The notes beneath the pieces were generated by a model that worked only from the letters and a program-made list of their open reading frames with translations, had not been told where the DNA came from and did no database searches. This document shows positions 25,836-33,747 of a DNA stretch of 64,000 nt, piece by piece (positions within the stretch are counted from its first letter, which is position 1; every line of letters starts with the position of its first letter). Source of the DNA: Serratia odorifera (lineage in GTDB: Bacteria; Pseudomonadota; Gammaproteobacteria; Enterobacterales; Enterobacteriaceae). Made by a program: the position numbers and the translations under genes. The stretch covers positions 434,001 through 498,000 of the forward strand of contig NZ_LR134117.1 in NCBI RefSeq assembly GCF_900635445.1, read 5' to 3'.

Positions 25836-26846
25836 ATGAGTATCATGAACTTAAGCAGCTCCCGCATGATCCAGCATTCGCTGCCGCGACGCCTGCTGCA
25901 TAACCACTCGGGCGTAGTCAGCATCGCTCTGTTTTTCGTCTTCTGTTGCGTGGTGTTTTCACTGATCACCAGTAACTTCCTCACCGGCACCAACTGGCTG
26001 AATATCATCCGTCAGAGCGCCCCGCTGCTGATCGTCGCGACCGCAATGACCCTGGTGATTACGACAGGTGGTATAGACCTGTCGGTTGGCTCCACCCTTG
26101 CGCTGGTCGGCGCGCTCTCCGCTATCGCCCTGAACAACTGGGGACTGCCGTGGCCGGTGGTTCTGCTCGGTGGTCTGTTGCTCGGCGGGCTGGTTGGCGC
26201 AATCAACGGTTTCTTCATTGCTTATGAAGGGATACCGGCGTTTATCGTCACCCTCGCCACCCTGGCTGTAGTACGGGGTATCGCGCTGCTGGTGACTCAG
26301 GGCTACTCGATTCCTGTTCCCGCTGACAGCCTGTTTACCTTTATCGGCCGCGCCTGGGTGATGAGTATCCCGATGCCGGCGCTGATTGGCATTATGATTC
26401 TGGTTATCGGGCATATCGTACTGAACCATATGCGCTTTGGCCGCTACGTTACGGCTATCGGCGCCAACGCCGAAGGCGCACGCCGCAGCGGGATTAACAC
26501 CAAGGCAGTGACGATGAAGGTATACATCATCAGCGGAATGGCCGCTGCACTGGCAGGAATGATTATTACCGCCCGTCTCGGCAGCGGCTCCTCCAACCAA
26601 GGCGAAGGCTTCGAACTGCAGGTGATCGCCGCCGTTGTTCTTGGCAGCACCAGTCTGTTTGGCGGCTTCGGCACCATTATCGGCACACTGTTGGGCGCGC
26701 TGTCGATTGCGGTGATTCAGAACGGGCTGATCCTGTCGCATATCTCGCCGTTCTACACTCAGATAGCCACCGGCACCATTATCCTGCTGGCTATCTGGCT
26801 GAACACCCGCATTCTCAACCCCACGCGCTCTGCGGCAAAAGGATAG
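25836..26846 (+). CDS. Sugar ABC transporter permease (RbsC family)
   Basis: A 336-residue inner-membrane permease with about nine or ten hydrophobic segments. The signature TTGGIDLSVGSTLALVGALS and the EAA-like GANAEGARRSGINTKAVTMKVY loop are those of the BPD_transp_2 family. It pairs with the preceding ATPase and the RbsB-type binding protein at 22380-23336. Confidence 0.9.
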   Translation: MSIMNLSSSRMIQHSLPRRLLHNHSGVVSIALFFVFCCVVFSLITSNFLTGTNWLNIIRQSAPLLIVATAMTLVITTGGIDLSVGSTLALVGALSAIALNNWGLPWPVVLLGGLLLGGLVGAINGFFIAYEGIPAFIVTLATLAVVRGIALLVTQGYSIPVPADSLFTFIGRAWVMSIPMPALIGIMILVIGHIVLNHMRFGRYVTAIGANAEGARRSGINTKAVTMKVYIISGMAAALAGMIITARLGSGSSNQGEGFELQVIAAVVLGSTSLFGGFGTIIGTLLGALSIAVIQNGLILSHISPFYTQIATGTIILLAIWLNTRILNPTRSAAKG

Positions 26847-26849
26847 CTG

Positions 26850-27929
26850 ATGAAAGGATCAATTTTTCGCCACCCTATTCCGTTGCCGGTAGGCGTCAGC
26901 AGCGGTTACGTAATGACGGTGCTGGGCCCGCTGCCTATTAACGAGATGGGCGTCACGCTGATGCATGAGCATATCCTGCTGGATGCCTCCGGCAAATGGG
27001 TGCCACCTTGCTGCTGTAGCGATCGCCATCTTGCCGAAATGCCCGTGAAAATAGAGAACCTCGGCGAACTGTCGCTCAATCCACTGATGAGCCGTGATAA
27101 CTGTCAGCTGTTTGATGTCGACGTGGCAATTGAAGAACTGACCAAATATCGCGCCCTTGGCGGGGAAACGGTGGTCGATCCGACCAATATCGGTATTGGC
27201 CGCGATCCGCAAGCGCTGGCGCGCATCGCTCGCCTGACCGGACTGAACATTATTATGGGTACCGGACTCTATCTGGAACCGTCGCATCCCGAGTGGGTAA
27301 AAAACAGCAGCGTCGAGCAGTTGACCGAACGGCTGATCTACGACCTCGGCGGTGCGGAGGAGAAGCCGGCAGTGCTCGCCGGGCTGATCGGTGAAATCGG
27401 TATCTCCAGCCGCTTTACGTCAGATGAAGAGAAGTCGCTGCGCGCCGCAGGCCGGGCAAGTGCCGCGACCGGTGTGCCGATCGAAGTTCATCTGCCAGGC
27501 TGGGAACGGCTCGGCCATCGAGTGCTGGATATTCTCGAACAGGAAGGCGCCGATCTACGCCATACGGTGCTGTGCCATATGAATCCCAGCTTTGCCGATA
27601 AGCGCTACCAGCGCGAACTGGCGCAACGCGGAGCGTTTCTCGAATACGACATGATCGGCATGAGCTACTACTACGCCGACGAGTCGGCGCAATCCCCCTC
27701 TGACGAGGAGAACGCTCGTGCCATTCGCGAGCTGATTGACGACGGCTATATCCAGCAGATTTTGCTATCGCAGGATGTGTTCCTGAAAACCATGCTCACC
27801 CGCTATGGCGGTCACGGCTACGGCTACATACTCAAGCATTTTGTTCCTCGCTTGCGGCGCCATGGCGTCAGCGGCGAACAACTCGAAACCTTGATGATTG
27901 GAAATCCCCAACGGGTCTTTGGCGGATAA
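26850..27929 (+). CDS. Phosphotriesterase-like metallohydrolase (amidohydrolase superfamily)
   Basis: A 359-residue TIM-barrel hydrolase. The metal-binding HEH is at residues 39-41 (LMHEHILL). The bridging ligand position has GLIGEIG (Glu rather than carboxylated Lys), IEVHLPGW and LCHMNP supply further His, and LSQDVF the catalytic Asp. Glu-bridged members are mostly lactonases or sugar-phosphate hydrolases, not organophosphate hydrolases. It starts 3 bp after the permease. It may open a lactone or cleave the imported compound. Confidence 0.82.
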   Translation: MKGSIFRHPIPLPVGVSSGYVMTVLGPLPINEMGVTLMHEHILLDASGKWVPPCCCSDRHLAEMPVKIENLGELSLNPLMSRDNCQLFDVDVAIEELTKYRALGGETVVDPTNIGIGRDPQALARIARLTGLNIIMGTGLYLEPSHPEWVKNSSVEQLTERLIYDLGGAEEKPAVLAGLIGEIGISSRFTSDEEKSLRAAGRASAATGVPIEVHLPGWERLGHRVLDILEQEGADLRHTVLCHMNPSFADKRYQRELAQRGAFLEYDMIGMSYYYADESAQSPSDEENARAIRELIDDGYIQQILLSQDVFLKTMLTRYGGHGYGYILKHFVPRLRRHGVSGEQLETLMIGNPQRVFGG

Positions 27930-27941
27930 AAGGAAAAAGTA

Positions 27942-28697
27942 ATGCAGAAGAAAATTTTACTGGTGGGTGAATCCTGGACCAGCACTTCAACACACGTTAA
28001 AGGCTTCGATCAGTTTGCTACCGCCACCTGGCATACCGGCGCAACGGATTTCCTGGCCGCGCTGGCAGATAGCGACTATGCCATTACCTATATGCCTGCC
28101 CACGCGGCAGCGACCGAGTTTCCGCTAACGCAGGAAGCATTACGGCAATGGGATGCCATTATCCTGTCGGATATCGGTGCCAATACGTTGCTGCTGCATC
28201 CGGATACCTGGCTGAAAAGCTGCCGTACCGCCAATCGTCTGACGCTACTGCATGATTATGTTGCGGCTGGTGGTGCGCTGATGATGATTGGCGGCTATTA
28301 CAGCTTCCAGGGAATTAACGGCGGCGCGCGCTATCGCAATACCGCAGTGGAGAAGGTGCTGCCAGTACGCTGCCTGGCATGGGATGATCGTGTTGAAACT
28401 CCGGAAGGTTGCTATGCCGAAGTGACGGGATCTCACGCGCTGTTTAACGATATGCCGGGCGAATGGCCGTGGCTGCTGGGTTATAACGAAGTGGAAATGC
28501 ATCCGCAGGGCAAACTGTTGGCTACGATCGCCGGTACCGATCATCCGCTGCTGGCCGTTCGCGAATATCAACAGGGGCGCTCGCTGGTATGGACTAGCGA
28601 TATGTCCGCACATTGGCTGCCAGCAGAGTTCGCCAAATGGCCCGGCTACCGCCAACTGTGGATTAACTGCCTCGACTGGCTGACGGAACGCGACTGA
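27942..28697 (+). CDS. Glutamine-amidotransferase-like (class I fold) protein
   Basis: A 251-residue cytosolic protein resembling the uncharacterised enterobacterial STM3548 family. KKILLVGESW at the start, WDAIILSDIGANTLLLHP and LHDYVAAGGALMMIGGYYSFQG outline a flavodoxin/GATase-1-like fold. The usual nucleophile cysteine of the GATase triad is not at the expected elbow (GGYYSF), so amidase activity is doubtful. It is fourth in the operon; its stop overlaps the next start by one base. Confidence 0.7.
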   Translation: MQKKILLVGESWTSTSTHVKGFDQFATATWHTGATDFLAALADSDYAITYMPAHAAATEFPLTQEALRQWDAIILSDIGANTLLLHPDTWLKSCRTANRLTLLHDYVAAGGALMMIGGYYSFQGINGGARYRNTAVEKVLPVRCLAWDDRVETPEGCYAEVTGSHALFNDMPGEWPWLLGYNEVEMHPQGKLLATIAGTDHPLLAVREYQQGRSLVWTSDMSAHWLPAEFAKWPGYRQLWINCLDWLTERD

Positions 28698-29815
28698 TGA
28701 CCACCACCCTAGAACTGGCCCGGCAACTGCTGGGCTTTAACACCATTAACCCGCCAGGCAACGAAGTCGATTGCATGCAGTTCTTTGCCGATTGGCTTCG
28801 CGAGAGCGGCTTTGAGGTTTCTCTGTCGTCGTTCGGTGAGGGACGCTGCAATCTGATCGCCAGGTTGCCAGGGGCGACGACAGGTAAACCGCTGGCTTTT
28901 ACCGGCCATCTGGATACCGTTCCGCTCGGCAATGCGCAGTGGCAGTACGATCCTTTCGGTTCACAGATGGATGATGGGCGCCTTTACGGACGCGGAGCCA
29001 GCGATATGAAAGCGGCGATAGCGGCGTTTGCCATCGCCTGCCTTCGGCAGCGAAAAGACATTATCGCCGGGCATGGTGTGGTATTGCTGATCACCGGCGG
29101 GGAGGAAACCGGCTGTGACGGCGCACGGGCGTTGATCGAGTCAGAGACGATGCCGGCGATTGGCGCGCTGATCGTTGGTGAACCCACCGCCAATTATCCG
29201 GTTATCGGACATAAAGGCGCGCTCTGGCTACGCTGCGAAACGCGGGGGAAAACGGCGCACGGCGCGATGCCCGAACTGGGGATTAATGCTATCTATCTGG
29301 CGGCGGATGCCTTGGGTAAGATACAACACTTTTCACCAGGTGCACCGCATCCACTGATGAAGCAGCCCACGCTTAACGTCGGACGCATCGAAGGTGGGCT
29401 AAATATCAACTCCGTTCCGGATCACACGCGTTTTGATGTGGACATTCGCAGCACACCCAATTTACAGCACGCCACCATTCGACAGCAGTTGACCACGCTG
29501 CTTGGCAAGAGCGTCACGGTTTCCACGCTGATCGATCTGCCGGCGGTACTGAGCGAAGAAGATAGCGTATGGATAAAGCAGGTTTATCAGCGCTGTCAGC
29601 CACTGCACGAAAAGCCGCTGCAACCTCGCGTGGTCCCCTACTTTACCGACGCATCCCTGCTGCTGCCGGCGTTGGGAAATCCACCCTGTATTATTCTCGG
29701 TCCCGGGGAGCCGTCAATGGCCCACCAAACCGACGAATACTGCCTGCTCAGCCGAATAGACGAGGCTGAGCAGCTATACGGAGAGATTATTCGCGACTGG
29801 ATGTGTAGCACCTGA
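28697..29815 (+). CDS. M20-family deacylase (ArgE/DapE type)
   Basis: A 372-residue dinuclear-zinc aminoacylase-like enzyme. Ligand and catalytic motifs are in order: FTGHLDTVPLG, GRGASDMKAA, GGEETGCDGA, VGEPTA, GKTAHGAMPE and the C-terminal MAHQTDEYC. It would remove an acyl or amide group from the imported substrate or an intermediate. Last gene of the operon (TGATG overlap with the previous gene). It differs from true argE in lacking arg neighbours. Confidence 0.82.
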   Translation: MTTTLELARQLLGFNTINPPGNEVDCMQFFADWLRESGFEVSLSSFGEGRCNLIARLPGATTGKPLAFTGHLDTVPLGNAQWQYDPFGSQMDDGRLYGRGASDMKAAIAAFAIACLRQRKDIIAGHGVVLLITGGEETGCDGARALIESETMPAIGALIVGEPTANYPVIGHKGALWLRCETRGKTAHGAMPELGINAIYLAADALGKIQHFSPGAPHPLMKQPTLNVGRIEGGLNINSVPDHTRFDVDIRSTPNLQHATIRQQLTTLLGKSVTVSTLIDLPAVLSEEDSVWIKQVYQRCQPLHEKPLQPRVVPYFTDASLLLPALGNPPCIILGPGEPSMAHQTDEYCLLSRIDEAEQLYGEIIRDWMCST

Positions 29816-30074
29816 GCTTCTTAGACAGTAGGCGGCGCAGTGGCTTGCGCGGTACGGGGGCTGGCCGTCATGTCCGCGCCTTCGTGCGGGAGGCGCATAG
29901 CCACATGGCAAGAGCGCTGGCTGCTTCTTTTGTGCTTCTACGGCCCCCAATTGCCCACCGAAATACCATCGGTCGGCGCGCAGATGTCATCTTGATGATT
30001 TATAAATTGCTGCAGAACCGGTAGCGGTTCCTATAATGATTTAGCCAATATGAAAATCTGATTAAGGACTTGTT

Positions 30075-30485
30075 ATGCCAGGTATAACCCTGACGCTGTC
30101 TGGCTTAAAGAATCAAAAACTCACCAAACAGTGTGTACTGCTAGCCACTCAAATCACCTGTGATGTTTTAAACAAAAATAGCTTCGAAACAATGGTCATA
30201 GTGAGACATGTCGATGACGATGACTGGTTTATTGATGGCAAAAGTCTGGCTGAGTGGGGGAAAAACTCGTTCAGGCTGGAGGTAACCGTCGTGGATGAAA
30301 CCTGTAGCAAAGACCAGAAAGCGGCATACCAAAAAGCGATTTATCAGGCGATGGAACAAGCGATTGGTAACTTACATCCTCAGTCGAACGTTCATATCAT
30401 CGACTGTAAAGCGGCCTCATACGGTTACACGGGGATCACTCAAGAATATCGCTACCAGCATAAAGAGCAGTTTTACACCCCATAA
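30075..30485 (+). CDS. Tautomerase-superfamily protein (4-oxalocrotonate tautomerase-like)
   Basis: A 136-residue protein starting MPGITLTLSG; removal of Met would expose the catalytic Pro-1 of the family. It is a fused two-unit form: a first beta-alpha-beta unit, then MVIVRHVDDDDWFIDGKSL and a second unit, as in double-length tautomerases. Substrate unknown. Stand-alone gene; the 259 bases before it hold nothing recognisable. Confidence 0.75.
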   Translation: MPGITLTLSGLKNQKLTKQCVLLATQITCDVLNKNSFETMVIVRHVDDDDWFIDGKSLAEWGKNSFRLEVTVVDETCSKDQKAAYQKAIYQAMEQAIGNLHPQSNVHIIDCKAASYGYTGITQEYRYQHKEQFYTP

Positions 30486-30839
30486 CGCTATTTATCAACA
30501 CATCTCCTGCCGCGCATCGCTCCAACATGCGCGGCGCATGTTAATTCTGATACCCCCCCACTTTGTGCCAGCATCAGGCTAATGGAGCCAGTATAAAAGC
30601 TTCGCTACGCCCTCAAGAGTTGATGAGACAACAAGAGATGAACACGGTAACCGAGCGTGATTTTACCGGCCACTCATGTGCCCGCTGGTGGCACAGAATC
30701 GGCCATAGCGCCCCTGGCGGCGATGGGCGCAAAGCAGGCCTTTCCGCTCTCCACAGGTAGCACAAATTTAGCCGCCTCGGTGATATTCATCCATTTGACC
30801 AGTCACGGGGTGAAAGGTATGCAATACTCCCGTCCCCCC
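30486..30839. other. Intergenic region with a hairpin and no recognisable gene
   Basis: Arms GCCGCGCA (30509-30516) and TGCGCGGC (30528-30535) form a strong hairpin 24 bases after the tautomerase stop, a likely terminator without a clear T run. The remaining 300 bases contain short open frames (for example ATHVPAGGTESAIAPLAAMG) that may be decayed coding sequence, but I cannot assign a family. Confidence 0.4.
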
Positions 30840-31844
30840 TCAGAACACCGGAACACCCAACCCGCGTTTCACTTCCTGCAAAGTGCTCTGCGTGACTTCA
30901 TGTGCCCGTTCGCTGCCTTTCTTTAACAGTGCCATCAGCATGCCTTTGTCCTGAATATAAGTTGCACGAAGCTCGCGCATAGGCGCAATCAGCTCTTGTA
31001 AACACATTTCAAGCTCATTTTTGCATGTCCGGTCACCCAGACCACCCCGTTGATAATGTGCCTTCATCTCCGCGACCTTGGCTTTATCGCTATGAAACGC
31101 ATCCAGATAGGTGAAGACCATATTGCCGGTTACCTGCCCCGGGTCGGTCACTTTCAGATGATTGGCGTCGGTGTACATTGCGCCAACCGCGCGGTGGATG
31201 GTCTCCTCGCTGGCGGAAAGGAGCAGAGTATTGCCCAATGATTTAGACATTTTGGCGTTACCGTCGATACCCGGAAGGCGGCTGGTTTCGCTCAACATCG
31301 CCTTGCAATGGCGCAAAACAGGTTCGGGGAACAGGCTATTCATCTTATGGACGATTTCGTTAGTCTGTTCGATCATCGGTAATTGATCGTCGCCGACCGG
31401 GACTCTATCAGCTTTGAAGGCGGTAATGTCTGCCGCCTGGCTGATGGGATAGACAAGAAAACCGACCGGTAATGACCGTGCAAACCCTTTTTGTATTATT
31501 TCATTTTTTACCGTTGGATTACGCTCCACCCGCGCCACGGTAACGATGTTCATATACAGCGCGGTCAGTTCGGCAAGGGCCGGGAGTGCGGATTGCAGAC
31601 AGAGGGTGGTGAGCGAGGGATCGATACCCGCGGCGAGATAATCTGCCAGAACTTCGGGAATATTGTCTCGAATTTTTTGCGGATTGCTGCCGTTATCCGT
31701 CAGCCCCTGCAGGTCTGCGATCAACACAAACTGTTGATAATCTCGTTGCAGGGCGACGCGCTGGCGCAGTGAGCCAACAAAGTGACCCAGATGCAGCGGA
31801 CCAGTAGGGCGATCGCCGGTAAGAATAATGGATTTGCTGTTCAT
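30840..31844 (-). CDS. trpS2: Second tryptophanyl-tRNA synthetase (TrpS2)
   Basis: A 334-residue class I synthetase that charges tRNA-Trp. It has the HIGH-type motif GPLHLGHFVGS and the KMSKS loop AKMSKSLGN; the sequence is distinct from the housekeeping enterobacterial TrpS (which is encoded near dam/rpe), so it is an auxiliary enzyme. Start at 31844 is set by AAGGAG. An attenuator-like leader precedes it. Auxiliary TrpRS enzymes in other bacteria give resistance to TrpRS inhibitors such as indolmycin; that role is inferred here. Confidence 0.87.
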   Translation of the reverse strand: MNSKSIILTGDRPTGPLHLGHFVGSLRQRVALQRDYQQFVLIADLQGLTDNGSNPQKIRDNIPEVLADYLAAGIDPSLTTLCLQSALPALAELTALYMNIVTVARVERNPTVKNEIIQKGFARSLPVGFLVYPISQAADITAFKADRVPVGDDQLPMIEQTNEIVHKMNSLFPEPVLRHCKAMLSETSRLPGIDGNAKMSKSLGNTLLLSASEETIHRAVGAMYTDANHLKVTDPGQVTGNMVFTYLDAFHSDKAKVAEMKAHYQRGGLGDRTCKNELEMCLQELIAPMRELRATYIQDKGMLMALLKKGSERAHEVTQSTLQEVKRGLGVPVF

Positions 31845-31888
31845 ATAAGACTCCTTAGGCATCCGGCCGAAAGGGGTCTTATCAATGA

Positions 31889-31954
31889 AATTAACCGCCT
31901 TTCGGCGGTTAATTGAAAATGGGAAATACAGATTCAGACCGCCTTTAAGAAGGC
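31889..31954 (-). promoter_or_regulatory. Trp-type transcription attenuator of trpS2
   Basis: On the minus strand three alternative hairpins follow the leader peptide. 1:2 is GCCTT-CTTA-AAGGC (31941-31954). 2:3 pairs AGGCGGT (31938-31944) with ACCGCC (31904-31909). 3:4 is the 11-bp stem AATTAACCGCC/GGCGGTTAATT with a GAAA loop (31889-31914). A ribosome stalled on the tandem Trp codons at 31957-31962 would cover segment 1 and free segment 2 to block the terminator. The U tract after 3:4 is weak (UUAAUUUC). Confidence 0.72.
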
Positions 31955-32004
31955 AGCCACCACAGGTTATGATTGAAAACGCTAATTTTGTATTCTGTAT
32001 TCAT
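31945..32004 (-). CDS. Leader peptide with tandem tryptophan codons
   Basis: A 19-codon frame, MNTEYKISVFNHNLWWLPS, ends at TAA 31945-31947 and carries two adjacent TGG codons at 31957-31962. Its position, 100 bases upstream of trpS2 and directly before the alternative hairpins, is that of an attenuator leader peptide. The ribosome-binding site is poor (only AAGTTCAAG upstream). Confidence 0.68.
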   Translation of the reverse strand: MNTEYKISVFNHNLWWLPS

Positions 32005-32256
32005 CACTTGAACTTATCATAGCGAGGTATAGGCGTAAAGTAGCCGGGGCTTATCCCGTTTTTATAGCGGTTGTCGGTTGCGCCAGGACACATGGCCGGT
32101 GATGCCTACGCCGGCGCAAGGCATAGCGATGGGTTGCCAGCAAACGAATCGGAAGATCGATACTGGAAAACTCTAAAGCCGTGGCCAGTTTTTGTTGACC
32201 ACTACAGATTTAGTAAAATGATCTAGTAGTGACTGGTTATAACCGGTCTACCCCTC

Positions 32257-32505
32257 TCATGCCTTCCGCATGATGCGTTTGGCAATGGTCATCAGAACAA
32301 TGGCGATAACTGCGGATACTCCCAGCTTGATGAGCAGAACAACGGACTCGTAGTTATCCATCGCCACTTCACCGTCACCACCGATCGCGATATTGTTGGA
32401 TACATAGCCATAGATGAAGCCGTCGGGCAGGATAAACACGAATAGGATTGTCAGCACGATAAAGATAATCACAGACAGGCTCTTTTTAATCGTGATACCA
32501 CGCAT
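32257..32505 (-). CDS. Small membrane protein, putative immunity protein to the adjacent Tlde1-like toxin
   Basis: An 82-residue protein with two hydrophobic helices (SVIIFIVLTILFVFILPDG and VVLLIKLGVSAVIAIVLMTI) around a short charged loop. It lies directly downstream of, and overlaps by 37 bases, the toxin-like gene, as Tldi1 immunity genes do. Immunity to a cell-wall-targeting effector by an inner-membrane protein fits. No direct family match can be proved by eye. Confidence 0.65.
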   Translation of the reverse strand: MRGITIKKSLSVIIFIVLTILFVFILPDGFIYGYVSNNIAIGGDGEVAMDNYESVVLLIKLGVSAVIAIVLMTIAKRIMRKA

Positions 32506-33023
32506 TTACTATAGTCCGGCACACCCTGAACATCGATACGCCCATAAGCCATAAGACCACGCCCACCGGGAACCCTGACCTTCTTACGGTTCAATAGTGA
32601 ACGTCGCAAGATTTGGAACTCCGCAGCTTTATAGAGGGTGATGCATCCCCATGATACGCCGCTGCCGTCAGTATTCAGAGGATGGAGGCGGAAACTACCG
32701 CGCCTCATGCCATTAACGAATACATGATCGCTCATGGTGTCATTGCTGAACAGGCCAAACCATTCAGAATGGTGGTTTCTGTAAAGATGAACCGCGTCGA
32801 TCACCTCCGCCCTTACTTGGTTGACGATGCTACCAGTTGGGCGATCGACGATCCAATAAGTACCGGGTGGAATCGCCGCCTTCTCACGGTCTGAACAGTT
32901 TGGATTGTTGATATAACGCTCAATGCCGGATAGAACATCGAATGTTCCTACACCGTAACAGTGCAATTAAACCGTCTTCCCGTCTGGGGATAGGTTGTTG
33001 TAATCCATTCTATATATCTGCAC
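32469..33023 (-). pseudogene. Tlde1-type (DUF2778) L,D-transpeptidase-related T6SS effector with in-frame stop
   Basis: Antibacterial peptidoglycan-targeting effector family; Tlde1 cleaves or exchanges stem peptides in the periplasm of target cells. The catalytic region reads RLHPLNTDGSGVSWGCITL, with His and Cys 13 residues apart. AIPPGTYWIVDRP is the conserved DUF2778 entry. A GTG start at 33023 with GGGAGG 7 bases upstream reads QIYRMDYNNLSPDGKTV then TAA (32967-32969), then continues in the same frame LHCYGVGTFDV... to the stop at 32469. One base change (TAA for CAA or AAA) therefore kills it, unless a TTG at 32964-32966 is used. No T6SS genes are nearby. Confidence 0.78.
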
Positions 33024-33036
33024 CTGCGAACCTCCC

Positions 33037-33480
33037 TATTCATTAATCCGGCTAACGATTATGCCGGAATGCCAAGCTGTTGTGAATGGTGGTATTCTGA
33101 GAGTTTGTTGGTGAGCGTTGGCGGGAATTATTGGAATGAGGTACGCACCGCGTAAGCGACACGCAGGCAGAGCCGGATCTATTGCTATCGGTGCAAAACC
33201 ACCATAACCCTGTTTATCCCCTCTACCGTGGAAGCATCGAGGGGGCATCGGCTATCATGCTGTTTGTGTAGAGCGCTTTAGAGAAGGTTTAGAGCCTATG
33301 GCAGGGCATCAGTTTTCGGTGGGTTAGTTCCTGTCCGAACGATTAAAACAACAGGCCAATTGTGCTATGGTCTCAAATGCCATCCACACCACAAAAGGCT
33401 GTCGGATAAGCTGACTAAATCACTAACACAAACCTAAAGAAAATAACTTAAGTTGTTGTTTTTAATGTATTTTGTTGAGA
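33037..33480. other. Intergenic region between the effector cassette and tRNA-Thr
   Basis: 444 bases, AT-richer than the core genes beside it, with no recognisable gene. It must contain the promoter of the effector cassette. I looked for a duplicated tRNA 3' end (an integrase attachment repeat) and did not see one. Confidence 0.45.
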
Positions 33481-33556
33481 TGGTGCCGATAATAGGAGTC
33501 GAACCTACGACCTTCGCATTACGAATGCGCTGCTCTACCAACTGAGCTATATCGGC
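33481..33556 (-). tRNA. thrW: tRNA-Thr (anticodon CGU)
   Basis: 76 nt with encoded CCA. It begins GCCGATATAGCTCAGTTGG and has the anticodon loop around CGT and the T-arm GGTTCGACTCC, identical in pattern to E. coli thrW. As in E. coli it follows proBA. tRNA genes of this kind are common integration targets, and the genes on its 3' side (lower coordinates) are accessory. Confidence 0.95.
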
Positions 33557-33747
33557 TTTGGGAGCCTGACCAGCGAGTGCCGGCCGGAGTGCGTCGAACA
33601 ACTTATGCAAAAGCGCCCGGTGAGTCAATAGTCTGCTAACCGGACGTCGATTTTCTCATCAACCGTATACTTTGCAGGGTCACATATTGATGGCTCAAGG
33701 GCACAAAACTGCGCCCCTGAGGTGTGCCTTATGGTAACTGTCAGGCG

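Noticed and set aside
33481..33556. Phage/island attachment at tRNA-Thr
   Set aside because: No repeat of the tRNA 3' end and no integrase gene in the window.
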